Shown: positions 7,303-14,778, counted from the first letter of the stretch. The stretch: 18,476 nucleotides of DNA from Pseudomonadota bacterium (GCA_023390785.1 JAEWCE010000207.1:1-18476), one strand, 5' to 3'. Made by a program: numbers and translations. Notes: generated from the sequence alone by a model not told the origin.

Positions 7303-8121
7303 CTAGTCCCAGCAGGCGCGGGCGATATCGCGCAGCAGCAGCGATTCTTCCCAGCGGTCGGTCAGGTCGCGGCCGTCGGGGCCGGCGATGGCATAGGGTT
7401 GCGGGCCGAGCTCGCACAGGAATGTGAGCTCGGCATCGGAAGCGGAGCGCCGGCGCCAGTCGGCAAAGCCGTGCCGCCACCAGCGGGTGAACTGTTCCGT
7501 CCACGGCTGCGCCCAGGCGAAGCCCAGCGGAAGCTGCACCTGCTCCGAACTGGCGACACGCCCATGATAGGCCTCGGCTCGCGCCAGCACTGCCTTGATC
7601 TGTGCGTCGGTCTCGTCCGACACCGGCAGCTCGATCTCGCGGCCGACGACGTAATGCGAGATGTCGGCGGTCAGCCTCAGATTCGGCAGTGCATCGATGA
7701 GGTCGAGCATTACCAGCAAGTCGTTGGTGAGGCGGCCGCGATGCGTCTCGACATTGACCGGGAACGCTGCCTGTTCGGCGAGGCGCTGCCAGCCCTCCAA
7801 CGTGGCGATGGCGTCGCGCATGCGGCGCGGCCTGGTGTTGGGCTGGACGTTGAGATGGTGCAGGCCGAACTCTGCGCCCCACTCCAGCGCCGGCTGCAAT
7901 TCGTCCACTGTCGCCGGGAGCGCCAGCCCCTCGACGACGAGGCCCTGGTCGCGGGCGATCGCAGAAACCTCGCGCGCACCGGCGCGGTCGATCCACAGGG
8001 TGCCAATGCCGTCGAAGCCGGCGGCCGCGATACGCGCGACGGCGGCGGCAAGATCCGGCTCGGGGCCTGAGCGCAGGTTCTGCATCGCCCACAGCGACTG
8101 GAGGATGAGCAGCTTTTGCAT
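7303..8121 (-). CDS. xylose isomerase-like TIM-barrel protein (sugar phosphate isomerase/epimerase family)
   Basis: This 272-residue protein of the AP endonuclease 2/xylose isomerase-like TIM-barrel superfamily has plausible metal ligands in the expected order: E125 (VNVETH), D153 (TADISH), H186 (YHGRV) and E237 (LCELGP). R188 sits in the usual substrate-contacting H-x-R position. Family members isomerise or epimerise sugars and related small molecules in the cytoplasm; the substrate cannot be named. The start ATG at 8121 is chosen because MQKLLILQSLWAM opens the first barrel strand and has AGGGCGGA just upstream. The frame stays open to 8541, but that extension is an Arg/Pro-rich shadow of the kinase gene. 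The gene is divergent from the kinase, with only about 30-50 nt between starts, so the two probably share control. Confidence 0.8.
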   Translation of the reverse strand: MQKLLILQSLWAMQNLRSGPEPDLAAAVARIAAAGFDGIGTLWIDRAGAREVSAIARDQGLVVEGLALPATVDELQPALEWGAEFGLHHLNVQPNTRPRRMRDAIATLEGWQRLAEQAAFPVNVETHRGRLTNDLLVMLDLIDALPNLRLTADISHYVVGREIELPVSDETDAQIKAVLARAEAYHGRVASSEQVQLPLGFAWAQPWTEQFTRWWRHGFADWRRRSASDAELTFLCELGPQPYAIAGPDGRDLTDRWEESLLLRDIARACWD

Positions 8122-8171
8122 TCCGCCCTGATACCACGTAGTGGAGCGGCATGGAGCAGGAACCGCAATCC

Positions 8172-8813
8172 ATGTCGTTGACACCGGACGCGGCGCTGGC
8201 GCTGCTGCGGCGCGAGGCCAACGCCCTGCTGGCGCAGCCTGGCCGGCGGGTGCTCGGCATTGCCGGCGGGCCCGGCGTCGGCAAATCGACGATGGCGCAA
8301 AAGCTTGTGGCGGAATTCGGCGGCGCCGCCGCCTATGTACCGATGGACGGCTTCCACATGAAGCACGCCAAGCTCGAGAGCCTCGGCACCGCGGCCGACA
8401 AGGGCATGCCGCACACTTTCGAAGGTGGTGCCTTTGCCGATTTTCTGGCGAAGTTGAAAGCCGCCACCACGGACCTCGCCGGCCCCGGATATTCGCGCAA
8501 GATCGAGGACGTGGTGGACGACGCGTTCGTCGTTCCCGCAACTACCCGGTTGCTGGTGGTCGAGGGCAATTACCTGCTGCTCGCCACCGCCCCATGGTGG
8601 CGGGTGAAGCCGCTGCTCGACCGCGCCGTATTCCTCGCGGTGCCACGTGAGCTGGTACGGGCGCGGCTGATGAAACGGCATGCCGAAGAGGGCCTGTTCA
8701 CCGAGGAGCGCAACCGCGCCCATGTCGAAAGGGTCGACCTCGTCAACTACGATACGGTGCTGCGGTCGCGGCCGCGCGCCGACATTGCCATCGACATCGT
8801 CACGGCGGACTGA
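8172..8813 (+). CDS. P-loop nucleoside/sugar kinase family protein (FrcK/YggC-like)
   Basis: This 213-residue P-loop kinase has Walker A GGPGVGKST (32-40), YVPMDGFHM after the second strand, a V-V-E-G-N-Y-L-L segment as Walker B strand, and an R.L.KRH lid region. The pattern resembles the uridine kinase/pantothenate kinase superfamily, and specifically the small kinases annotated next to rhizobial fructose transporters (FrcK) and E. coli YggC. The exact substrate is unknown. ATG 8172 is preferred because AGGAA lies 9 nt upstream; an in-frame ATG at 8151 (7 residues longer) has GGAG only 4 nt away and is possible. The MATE exporter starts one base after its stop, so they form an operon. Confidence 0.82.
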   Translation: MSLTPDAALALLRREANALLAQPGRRVLGIAGGPGVGKSTMAQKLVAEFGGAAAYVPMDGFHMKHAKLESLGTAADKGMPHTFEGGAFADFLAKLKAATTDLAGPGYSRKIEDVVDDAFVVPATTRLLVVEGNYLLLATAPWWRVKPLLDRAVFLAVPRELVRARLMKRHAEEGLFTEERNRAHVERVDLVNYDTVLRSRPRADIAIDIVTAD

Positions 8814-8814
8814 G

Positions 8815-10152
8815 ATGACACGGCCGACTTTCCCCTTCGAGGTGACCAGCCGCGATGTGTTCCGCATCGCCATCCCGGCCTCGCTCGCCTTCATCACCGA
8901 GCCGCTGGTCGGCTTCACCGACATCACGGTGATCGGCCGACTGGGCGACGCCGACCGGCTTGGCGGGCTGGTGCTGGGTGCACTGGTGTTCGACTTCCTG
9001 TTCTCCCTCGCCTACTTCCTGAGGATCGGTACGGCCGGCCTCACGGCGCAGGCGATCGGCGCACGCGATCCGCGCGAGGGCCTGCTGCATGCGGTGCGGG
9101 CGCTGGTGCTGGCGAGCATCATCGGCGTGCTGATGATCGTGCTCAGTCCGCTGCTGCTGTGGATTGCCGACGTCTCGCTGGCGCCACAGGGCGGCGTGCG
9201 CGACGCGCTGGCGCTGTACTTCCATATCCGCATCTGGGGCGCACCGCTGGTGCTCATCAACTACGTGATGCTGGGCTGGTTCTACGGTCGTGCCGCGGCA
9301 ACCACCGGCATGACCATCCAGATTCTGCTGCACGGCGTGAACATCGTTGCCTGCGTGGTGTTCGTCTATGTGTTCCACTGGGGCGTCGCGGGTGCGGGGT
9401 TCGGCACGCTGCTGGGAGAGGTGGTGGCGACTACAGCCGGGCTGGCGCTGTTCGTGCGCAAGTTCGGCGGGGTGCGGCCGCTGCTGGCACAGATCAAGCC
9501 GGGCGAGCTGCACGAAGTGCAGGCGCTGAAGCGCCTCGTCGGGCTCAACCGCGACCTGATGATCCGCTCGGCGGCATTGATGACGGCCTATGCCTGGTTC
9601 GCGGCGCAGGGCTCGCGCATGGGCGAGATCCAGCTCTCGGCCAACGCGGTGCTGCTCAACCAGCTCATGATCATCGCCTATTTCCTCGACGGCATCGCGC
9701 AGGCGGCCGAGCAGCTCAGCGGCAAGGCGCTGGGCGCCAATTGGCGACCGGCGTTCGAGCGCGCCTATGCCCTCTCCTTCCGCGCCGGCCTGCTGATCTC
9801 GGTAACGCTGGGGCTGCTGTGGTATTTCGGTGGCGATGCACTCACTGCGCTGATGACCACAAACGAGGAGGTGCGGCAGGCGGCGCATCAATATTTATGG
9901 ATCGCGGTGCTGGCGACGCTCACCTTCATGCCCGCCATCGTCTACGACGGGCTGCTGATCGGGCTGACGCAGAACGTGCTGATGCGCAACGGCATGGTTG
10001 CGTCGCTGGTGGTGTTCATGGTCGCCGTGCTGGTGCTCAAGGTGCCACTGGGCAATCTCGGGCTTTGGCTGGCGCTGCATCTGTGGTTCGTGGCGCGCGG
10101 CGCGTTCTATTGGTGGTCGCTGGAGAAGCGGCGGGCAAGGCTATTTGCGTGA
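8815..10152 (+). CDS. MATE family multidrug/toxin exporter (DinF-like)
   Basis: This 445-residue polytopic membrane protein has about 12 hydrophobic helices in two MatE halves. The N-terminal pattern I-A-I-P-A-S-L-A-F-I-T-E-P-L-V-G-F-T-D and later Q-I-L-L-H-G-V-N-I and G-V-A-G-A-G-F-G-T fit the DinF-like MATE branch, which exports cationic compounds with proton or sodium antiport. Start ATG 8815 follows the kinase stop (8811-8813) with one base between and opens exactly at the first helix; the longer frame from 8680 lies inside the kinase gene. Its last 12 nt overlap the end of pyrD tail to tail (10141-10152). The substrate is not predictable. Confidence 0.9.
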   Translation: MTRPTFPFEVTSRDVFRIAIPASLAFITEPLVGFTDITVIGRLGDADRLGGLVLGALVFDFLFSLAYFLRIGTAGLTAQAIGARDPREGLLHAVRALVLASIIGVLMIVLSPLLLWIADVSLAPQGGVRDALALYFHIRIWGAPLVLINYVMLGWFYGRAAATTGMTIQILLHGVNIVACVVFVYVFHWGVAGAGFGTLLGEVVATTAGLALFVRKFGGVRPLLAQIKPGELHEVQALKRLVGLNRDLMIRSAALMTAYAWFAAQGSRMGEIQLSANAVLLNQLMIIAYFLDGIAQAAEQLSGKALGANWRPAFERAYALSFRAGLLISVTLGLLWYFGGDALTALMTTNEEVRQAAHQYLWIAVLATLTFMPAIVYDGLLIGLTQNVLMRNGMVASLVVFMVAVLVLKVPLGNLGLWLALHLWFVARGAFYWWSLEKRRARLFA

Positions 10153-11238
10153 TGCCCACTCGTCGGTCCGGCTGCCCACCAGCTCGCCGATATTGCCCTT
10201 GCCGGCGTTGCGCACGGCCGCCGTCAGGCCGCGCTTGATGCGATCGAGCAGGTCGAGCCCGCCGAACACCAGCGCCGAGTAAAGCTGCACGGCGTTGGCG
10301 CCTGCCTCGAATTTGGCGAGCGCGCTGTGCGGGGAATGGATGCCGCCAACGCCGATGATGGGGAGGCTGGTGCGTTGCCGCATCTGCGCCAGGCGGATGG
10401 TAGCGAGATCGAACAGCGGCTTGCCGCTGAGCCCGCCGCTCTCGGAGGCGTTCTCGAGCCCGGCGACCATGTCGCGGCGGATGGTGGTGTTGGAGACGAT
10501 GAGGCCGTCGAGGTCGGTGGCGGCCACGACCCTGGCGATGCCATCGAGGCCGGCTTCGTCGAGATCGGGCGCGATCTTGAGGAACACCGGAACGCGCACC
10601 GGAGATTTCGAGCGCACGGTCAGCACCGCATGGAGCAGCCGCTGCAGCGCCTCTTCCTGCTGCAGGTCGCGCAGGCCGGGCGTATTGGGGGAGGAGATGT
10701 TGACGGTCAGGTAGTCGGCGATGCGGGCGAAGCGGGCGACGCCCCTGGCGTAGTCCGCGGTGAAGTCGGCGCTATCCTTGTTGGCGCCAATGTTGACGCC
10801 GAGAACGGCCGGCACGCGCACGGCGCGCAGCCGGCGATACACGTCGTCGTGGCCGGCGTTGTTGAAGCCCATGCGATTGACGACGCCCTCGGCACCGCCG
10901 ACACGGAACAGTCGCGGCTTCGGATTGCCGGCCTGCGGGCGGGGCGTGACGGTGCCCACTTCGACCATGCCGAAGCCCATCAGCGCCAGGGGGCGCGGCA
11001 CCTCGCCGTTCTTGTCGAAGCCGGCGGCCATGCCGACCGGATTGTTGAGCTCGAGGCCGGCGAGCAGCGTCTTCAGTTCCGGCGGATCGGGGTCGGTCTG
11101 CTCGGGCGCGAGGCCGAGCCGCAGGGCGTTGATGGTCGCGCCATGCGCCGTCTCGGGGTCCATCTTCAGCAGGCTGTCGCGGGTGAGGCTCGCGAGCAGC
11201 GGCACCCGGAGCAGCGGCGAGAGCGCCGAGAGGATCAT
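10141..11238 (-). CDS. pyrD: dihydroorotate dehydrogenase (quinone), class 2
   Basis: This 365-residue FMN enzyme oxidises dihydroorotate to orotate in pyrimidine synthesis, passing electrons to membrane quinone. Class 2 features visible are the N-terminal membrane-associating helices (residues 1-25), NNPVGMAAGFDKNGE (65-79), NISSPNTPGLR (180-190; S183 is the expected catalytic base, by alignment with E. coli S175), VFLKIAPD, IVSNTT, GGLSGKPLF and the FMN phosphate-binding GVGGI/GANAVQLYSAL. The length is normal. The ATG (11238) overlaps the DUF952 stop as ATGA (11235-11238), indicating coupled translation. It overlaps the MATE gene by 12 nt at its 3' end. Confidence 0.96.
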   Translation of the reverse strand: MILSALSPLLRVPLLASLTRDSLLKMDPETAHGATINALRLGLAPEQTDPDPPELKTLLAGLELNNPVGMAAGFDKNGEVPRPLALMGFGMVEVGTVTPRPQAGNPKPRLFRVGGAEGVVNRMGFNNAGHDDVYRRLRAVRVPAVLGVNIGANKDSADFTADYARGVARFARIADYLTVNISSPNTPGLRDLQQEEALQRLLHAVLTVRSKSPVRVPVFLKIAPDLDEAGLDGIARVVAATDLDGLIVSNTTIRRDMVAGLENASESGGLSGKPLFDLATIRLAQMRQRTSLPIIGVGGIHSPHSALAKFEAGANAVQLYSALVFGGLDLLDRIKRGLTAAVRNAGKGNIGELVGSRTDEWASRK

Positions 11239-11588
11239 GCGATCCAGTCCGGCAGGACGACGGGGCCGTCGGCAGGCACCGAGACCTCGGCCTGCCGGCC
11301 GATGGCAGCAGTGCCGAGCGGGCCGTAGTGATGCGGAAACAGGTCGCCGCCGCGTGAGGCTTCCCAGCGCAGGCCGTCGCCCATGTCGGCGGGGCGCACG
11401 GCGAACACCACCAGGCCGGACTGGCCGGCGAAGTGCAGCCGCAACGTCTCACGCAACTGCGCGGCGGTGGAAAAGTGAATGAACCCGTCCTTGAGGTCGA
11501 TCGGCATTTGCGGAAAGGCGCCGGCCTCCCGGGCGGCCTCGAAGGCGGCGCGGGTGACGATTTTGTAGACGAAGTCCGGATCTTGCAT
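11235..11588 (-). CDS. DUF952 domain protein
   Basis: This 117-residue protein covers one DUF952 domain, with the marker segments YKIVTRAAFEAA at the start, DGFIHFSTAAQL (about 34-45) and LRWEASRGGDLFPHHYGPL (about 73-91). The function of DUF952 is not established. The start ATG (11588) is chosen because it gives the typical short N-terminus. The open frame reaches 11762, but that extension is Arg-rich, has no family resemblance and would run into the divergent regulator. The ribosome site is weak. The gene is directly coupled to pyrD through ATGA and probably forms its first cistron. Confidence 0.85.
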   Translation of the reverse strand: MQDPDFVYKIVTRAAFEAAREAGAFPQMPIDLKDGFIHFSTAAQLRETLRLHFAGQSGLVVFAVRPADMGDGLRWEASRGGDLFPHHYGPLGTAAIGRQAEVSVPADGPVVLPDWIA

Positions 11589-11652
11589 CGCGTCGGCGTC
11601 CCAATAGTTCCGGGCGGGAGGCTTAGCCCGCGCGGCGGGACGGCGCAAAGCC

Positions 11653-11681
11653 TTTACAGGGTCGCAAGCACGGACTAATAC
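11653..11681 (+). promoter_or_regulatory. candidate promoter of the S24 regulator
   Basis: TTTACA (11653-11658), five of six matches to the sigma-70 -35 box, is followed after 17 nt by TAATAC (11676-11681), an imperfect -10. The stretch around it is the most AT-rich of the 143-nt divergent gap. It points at the HTH/S24 regulator, with a leader of roughly 45 nt. Confidence 0.4.
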
Positions 11682-11692
11682 ATAGGACTTCT

Positions 11693-11708
11693 GTCTCCGT
11701 GTGGAGAC
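11693..11708. promoter_or_regulatory. inverted repeat, candidate operator in the regulator leader
   Basis: GTCTCC (11693-11698) and GGAGAC (11703-11708) form a perfect inverted repeat with a 4-nt centre. It sits just downstream of the candidate -10 and 23 nt before the ATG of a dimerising HTH/S24 protein. An autoregulatory operator is the simplest reading (inference); a short RNA hairpin is the alternative. Confidence 0.4.
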
Positions 11709-11731
11709 TATTTTCCTCAAGCGGTGCGGAA

Positions 11732-12379
11732 ATGCTGTCGCACAGCGCCATTTGGGACGCAATCGACGCGCTTGCCACGCGCCACGGCTTCACGCCGTCG
11801 GGGCTGGCGAAGCTTGCCGGGCTCGATCCGACGGCCTTCAACCGCTCCAAGCGCATCAGCCGCGATGGGCGCGAACGCTGGCCGTCGACCGAGAGCATCG
11901 CCAAGCTGCTCGACGCCACCGGCGAAAGCTTCGATGCTTTCCTTGCGGCGGGCGGCGCGTATCTGCAGACGGCAACCGCCGGCGGGGTGACCGGGGCGAC
12001 GGTGCCGCTGCTCGGGCTGGCGCAGGCCGGCGCCGGCGGCTTCTTCGATGCCGCCGGCTTTCCCGTGGGCGAGGGCTGGGATGAGGTGCACCTGCCGGCG
12101 CCCGGCGAGCCGGGCATCTATGCGCTCGAGGTCACCGGCGATTCGATGCTGCCGCTCTATCGCGACGGCGATCGCATCGTAGTGTCGCGCAACGAGCAGG
12201 TGCGGCGCGGCGACCGGGTCGTGGTCAAGACGCGCGACGGCGAGGTGATGGCCAAGATCCTGGCGCGGCAAACCGCCAATCTCGTCGAGCTGCATTCGCT
12301 CAACCCCAACCACGCGCCGCGCCTCATCGACATGTCCGACGTGGAGTGGATCGCGCGCATCATCTGGGCCAGCCAGTGA
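11732..12379 (+). CDS. HTH transcriptional regulator with LexA-like S24 peptidase domain
   Basis: This 215-residue protein has an N-terminal helix-turn-helix (about 22-41, PSGLAKLAGLDPTAFNRSKR), a linker, and a C-terminal S24 domain. Nucleophile S138 (VTGDSMLPLYRDGDRIVV) and general base K175 (GEVMAKIL) are 37 residues apart, the same spacing as S119/K156 of E. coli LexA. Two Ala-Gly pairs, A99-G100 and A101-G102 (LAQAGAGGFF), lie 37-39 residues before S138, close to the cleavage-site distance in LexA and lambda CI. Self-cleavage is therefore possible (inference). The start ATG 11732 is chosen because MLSHSAIWDAIDALA begins the HTH fold as in relatives; an upstream GTG at 11699 adds 11 unlikely residues. 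It does not look like LexA itself. Confidence 0.87.
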   Translation: MLSHSAIWDAIDALATRHGFTPSGLAKLAGLDPTAFNRSKRISRDGRERWPSTESIAKLLDATGESFDAFLAAGGAYLQTATAGGVTGATVPLLGLAQAGAGGFFDAAGFPVGEGWDEVHLPAPGEPGIYALEVTGDSMLPLYRDGDRIVVSRNEQVRRGDRVVVKTRDGEVMAKILARQTANLVELHSLNPNHAPRLIDMSDVEWIARIIWASQ

Positions 12380-12405
12380 TGGCGCAGGCAAAGGACGGCT
12401 GGTGA
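12379..12405 (+). other. 8-codon bridge ORF linking two genes through TGATG overlaps
   Basis: ATG 12379 shares its A with the regulator stop (TGATG, 12377-12381). It reads MAQAKDGW and stops at TGA 12403-12405, which again forms TGATG with the next gene's ATG (12405-12407). AAGGA at 12391-12395 is placed well for the downstream gene. The string may be a reinitiation bridge or chance; no protein function is implied. Confidence 0.25.
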
Positions 12406-13019
12406 TGGAGATCGTGCTGCCGCCGCAGGGCAAGGGGCCGGGCGTACTGGTGGCGCATCCCTGGTGGGGCCTCAATCGGACGATCCGCGACTATGGCGCG
12501 GCGCTGGCGCGGCAGGGCTTCGTCGTCGCCCTGCCCGACCTGTTCGATGGCGCGGTCACGGCCGATCCGGCCGAGGCGGAGACGCTGGTCGATGCCAACT
12601 GGCCGGCCGCGGTGGGGAAGCTGACGACGGCACTCGGCGAGCTTGGCCGTCATCCGGCGGTGACGCAGCCGGGGCTCGGCGCCGTCGGCTTTTCCTTCGG
12701 CGGCTTCCAGCTGCTTAGGCTGATCGGCCCCGAGGCCCCGAACCTGCGCGCGCTGGTCGCCTATTACGCGGCGTATGTGGGCAATTTCAACACCGGCTCG
12801 ACCAAGGTGCTGGCGCATTTCGCCGAGAGCGATGCGTTCGACGGCCCCGAGGAACAGCGCGACATGGCCGACGCCCTCGCCACGGCCGATGCCGGGGTGA
12901 CGCTGATGCATGCGGGCACCAGGCACTGGTTCGCCGAAGCCGATCGCCCGGAATACGACAAGGCCGCCGCCGACCTCGCCTTCGGCGAAACCGTGGCCTT
13001 TCTCAAGGCGCACCTGTAG
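12405..13019 (+). CDS. dienelactone hydrolase family protein with serine nucleophile
   Basis: This 204-residue alpha/beta hydrolase begins with the strand VLVAHPWWGLN (15-25), which supplies the oxyanion region. It has a nucleophile elbow GFSFGG with S97, an acid candidate D143 or D146 (AESDAFDGPEE), and H174 (GTRHWF). Classical dienelactone hydrolase uses Cys in this elbow; here it is Ser, so a general esterase or lactonase activity is as likely. The substrate is unknown. ATG 12405 has AAGGA 9 nt upstream; a GTG immediately before it (12402) would add one Met. It follows the S24 regulator by 25 nt in probable operon order and converges on lysS with only 11 nt between stops. Confidence 0.85.
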   Translation: MEIVLPPQGKGPGVLVAHPWWGLNRTIRDYGAALARQGFVVALPDLFDGAVTADPAEAETLVDANWPAAVGKLTTALGELGRHPAVTQPGLGAVGFSFGGFQLLRLIGPEAPNLRALVAYYAAYVGNFNTGSTKVLAHFAESDAFDGPEEQRDMADALATADAGVTLMHAGTRHWFAEADRPEYDKAAADLAFGETVAFLKAHL

Positions 13020-13030
13020 CGGCGAAAGCG

Positions 13031-14644
13031 TCAGGCCGGGGTCAGCAGCTTGCCGGCCAGCGCGTCTTCGATCAACCGGCGTGTCTCGTTGACGCCGTAG
13101 AGCGCAATGAACGAGCCGAAGCGCGGCCCCTGGTCCGCGCCGAGCAGCACGCCGTAGATGGCGCCGAACCAGTCGCGCAGTGGCTCGAACTGGTGGGCCT
13201 TGCCGACCTCGTAGACGATGTTCTGCAGTTCCTCCGCGGAGAGGGATTCCTTGCCGGCAAGCTGATCATGCAGGTCCTGGAGCGCTGCGCGTTCCTTGTC
13301 GGTGGGCGCGCGGAAGCTCTTGGTCGGCTTCACGCGGTCGTTGAAATAGCGCACGGCATAGGTCGCCAGCCGGTCGAGCTCGGGATGGTTCTGGGGCGTC
13401 GCACCCGGCAGGTAGCGCGAGATGAAGCCCCACAGCACGGCGGTGTCGTGCGCGTTGCTGGCCGAGACGATGTTGAGCAGCAGGCCGAAGGTGATCGGCG
13501 GCGTTTCCGCCGGCGGATGCCCGCCGTGGATGTGGAACGCCGGATTCTCGAGCCGCTCGGCCGGCGTGCGGTTCTGGAACGCCGTGACATACTGGTAGTA
13601 CTCATCGACGGCGCGCGGAATGACGTCGAAATACAGGCGCTTGGCCTGCCGCGGCTTCTGGAACATGTAGAGCGCCAGACTCTCGGGCGAGGCATAGGTC
13701 AGCCACTCGTCGATGGTCAGGCCGTTGCCCTTGGACTTCGAGATCTTCTGGCCGACATCATCGAGGAAGAGCTCGTAGACGAAGTGCTCGGGCGCCTTGC
13801 CGCCCAGGATTTCGCAGATGCGGTCATAGATGGGCGCGTTGGTCTGATGGTCCTTGCCGAACATCTCGAAATCGACGCCCAGCGCCGACCAGCGCATGCC
13901 GAAATCCGGCTTCCACTGCAGCTTCACATGACCGCCCGTCACCGGCAGGGTCGTCTCGGTCCCGTCCTCATCGTCGAAGGTGATGGTGCCGGCCCTGGCG
14001 TCGACGTGCTTCATCGGCACGTAGAGCACACGGCCCGAGCGCGGCGATATCGGCTGGAAGGGCGAATCGGTGGCCTGCCGCGCGGCGCCGAGCGTCGGCA
14101 GCATCACGGCCATGATGGCGTCGTACTTCTCCGCCGCCTTGATGAGCTGCGTGTCGAAGCGGCCGGACTTGTAGTACTGGGTGGCGCTGGCGAATTCGTA
14201 GTTGAAGCCGAAGGTGTCGAGAAAGCGGCGGAGCATGGCGTTGTTGTGATCGCCGAAACTCGGATAGCTGCCACCAAACGGGTCGGGCACGCTGGTCAGC
14301 GGCTTGTGCAGGTGCGGCTCGAGGAAGGCGCGGTCGGGCACATTGTCCGGGATCTTGCGCATCCCGTCCATGTCGTCGGAAAAGCACAGGAGCCGCGTCG
14401 GGATTTCGTCGCGCGTCAGGAGGCGGAAGGCCGTGCGAACCATGGTGGTGCGCGCCACCTCGCCGAAGGTGCCGATATGAGGCAGGCCCGACGGGCCATA
14501 GCCGGTCTCGAACAGCGCCTCCTTCTTGCCCGTTTTCTGCAACCGGGCGACGAGCTTGCGAGCCTCCTCGAATGGCCAGGCCTTGGCGGCCTGGGCAGCA
14601 TCGAAGAAAGCGGGATCGAGCGCAGGAAGCGGGGCGGTAGACAC
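13031..14644 (-). CDS. lysS: lysine--tRNA ligase, class I
   Basis: This 537-residue class I lysyl-tRNA synthetase charges tRNA-Lys in the cytoplasm. It shows the class I signatures HIGT (56-59, in LPHIGTFGE) and KISKS (300-304), with the Rossmann-fold segments between them (for example CFSDDMDGMRKIPD at 87-100) and a helical C-terminal part. Alphaproteobacteria commonly use this archaeal-type class I enzyme instead of the class II LysS. The start is GTG at 14644 (CAC on the + strand), giving MSTAPLPALD, with AAAGG upstream. No upstream in-frame ATG fits better. It is divergent from the TerB-like gene. Confidence 0.95.
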   Translation of the reverse strand: MSTAPLPALDPAFFDAAQAAKAWPFEEARKLVARLQKTGKKEALFETGYGPSGLPHIGTFGEVARTTMVRTAFRLLTRDEIPTRLLCFSDDMDGMRKIPDNVPDRAFLEPHLHKPLTSVPDPFGGSYPSFGDHNNAMLRRFLDTFGFNYEFASATQYYKSGRFDTQLIKAAEKYDAIMAVMLPTLGAARQATDSPFQPISPRSGRVLYVPMKHVDARAGTITFDDEDGTETTLPVTGGHVKLQWKPDFGMRWSALGVDFEMFGKDHQTNAPIYDRICEILGGKAPEHFVYELFLDDVGQKISKSKGNGLTIDEWLTYASPESLALYMFQKPRQAKRLYFDVIPRAVDEYYQYVTAFQNRTPAERLENPAFHIHGGHPPAETPPITFGLLLNIVSASNAHDTAVLWGFISRYLPGATPQNHPELDRLATYAVRYFNDRVKPTKSFRAPTDKERAALQDLHDQLAGKESLSAEELQNIVYEVGKAHQFEPLRDWFGAIYGVLLGADQGPRFGSFIALYGVNETRRLIEDALAGKLLTPA

Positions 14645-14729
14645 GACAGTTCGGCCTTTTGCTGAGAGCAGGCCTTCGTTGCCGCATTCGGCGAGGCAAA
14701 GTCAATGGCCGCGCGGCTGGACAAGCGGT

Positions 14730-14758
14730 GCCCCGCTCCCTAGGTATGCGGGGCTTTT
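14730..14758 (+). terminator. intrinsic-terminator-like hairpin in the leader of the TerB-like gene
   Basis: GCCCCGC (14730-14736) and GCGGGGC (14748-14754) form a perfect 7-bp stem with an 11-nt loop, followed directly by TTTT (14755-14758). It reads on the + strand, 20 nt before ATG 14779, in the gap divergent from lysS. There is no + strand gene upstream for it to terminate. It could end antisense transcription, end a short leader RNA, or attenuate the TerB-like gene. Confidence 0.5.
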
Positions 14759-14778
14759 CGAGCGGAGACGTATCCAAG

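Noticed and set aside
4548..7427. 959-codon open frame on the + strand opposite the helicase
   Set aside because: It is antisense to a gene with complete helicase motifs, has the His/Glu/Gly/Ala-rich composition typical of antisense frames in GC-rich DNA, and shows no domain.
10327..11328. 333-codon open frame on the + strand opposite pyrD
   Set aside because: Antisense shadow of pyrD, rich in Gly, Glu and His without motifs.
11589..11762. N-terminal extension of the DUF952 gene
   Set aside because: Arg/Ala-rich, no family resemblance, runs through the divergent promoter region into the S24 regulator.
13193..14665. 490-codon open frame on the + strand opposite lysS
   Set aside because: Antisense shadow of an unmistakable lysyl-tRNA synthetase; biased composition and no recognisable motif.
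14700..14705. TTGACT on the - strand as the lysS -35 box
   Set aside because: The position is reasonable, but the expected -10 has almost no match, so the promoter cannot be supported from sequence alone.
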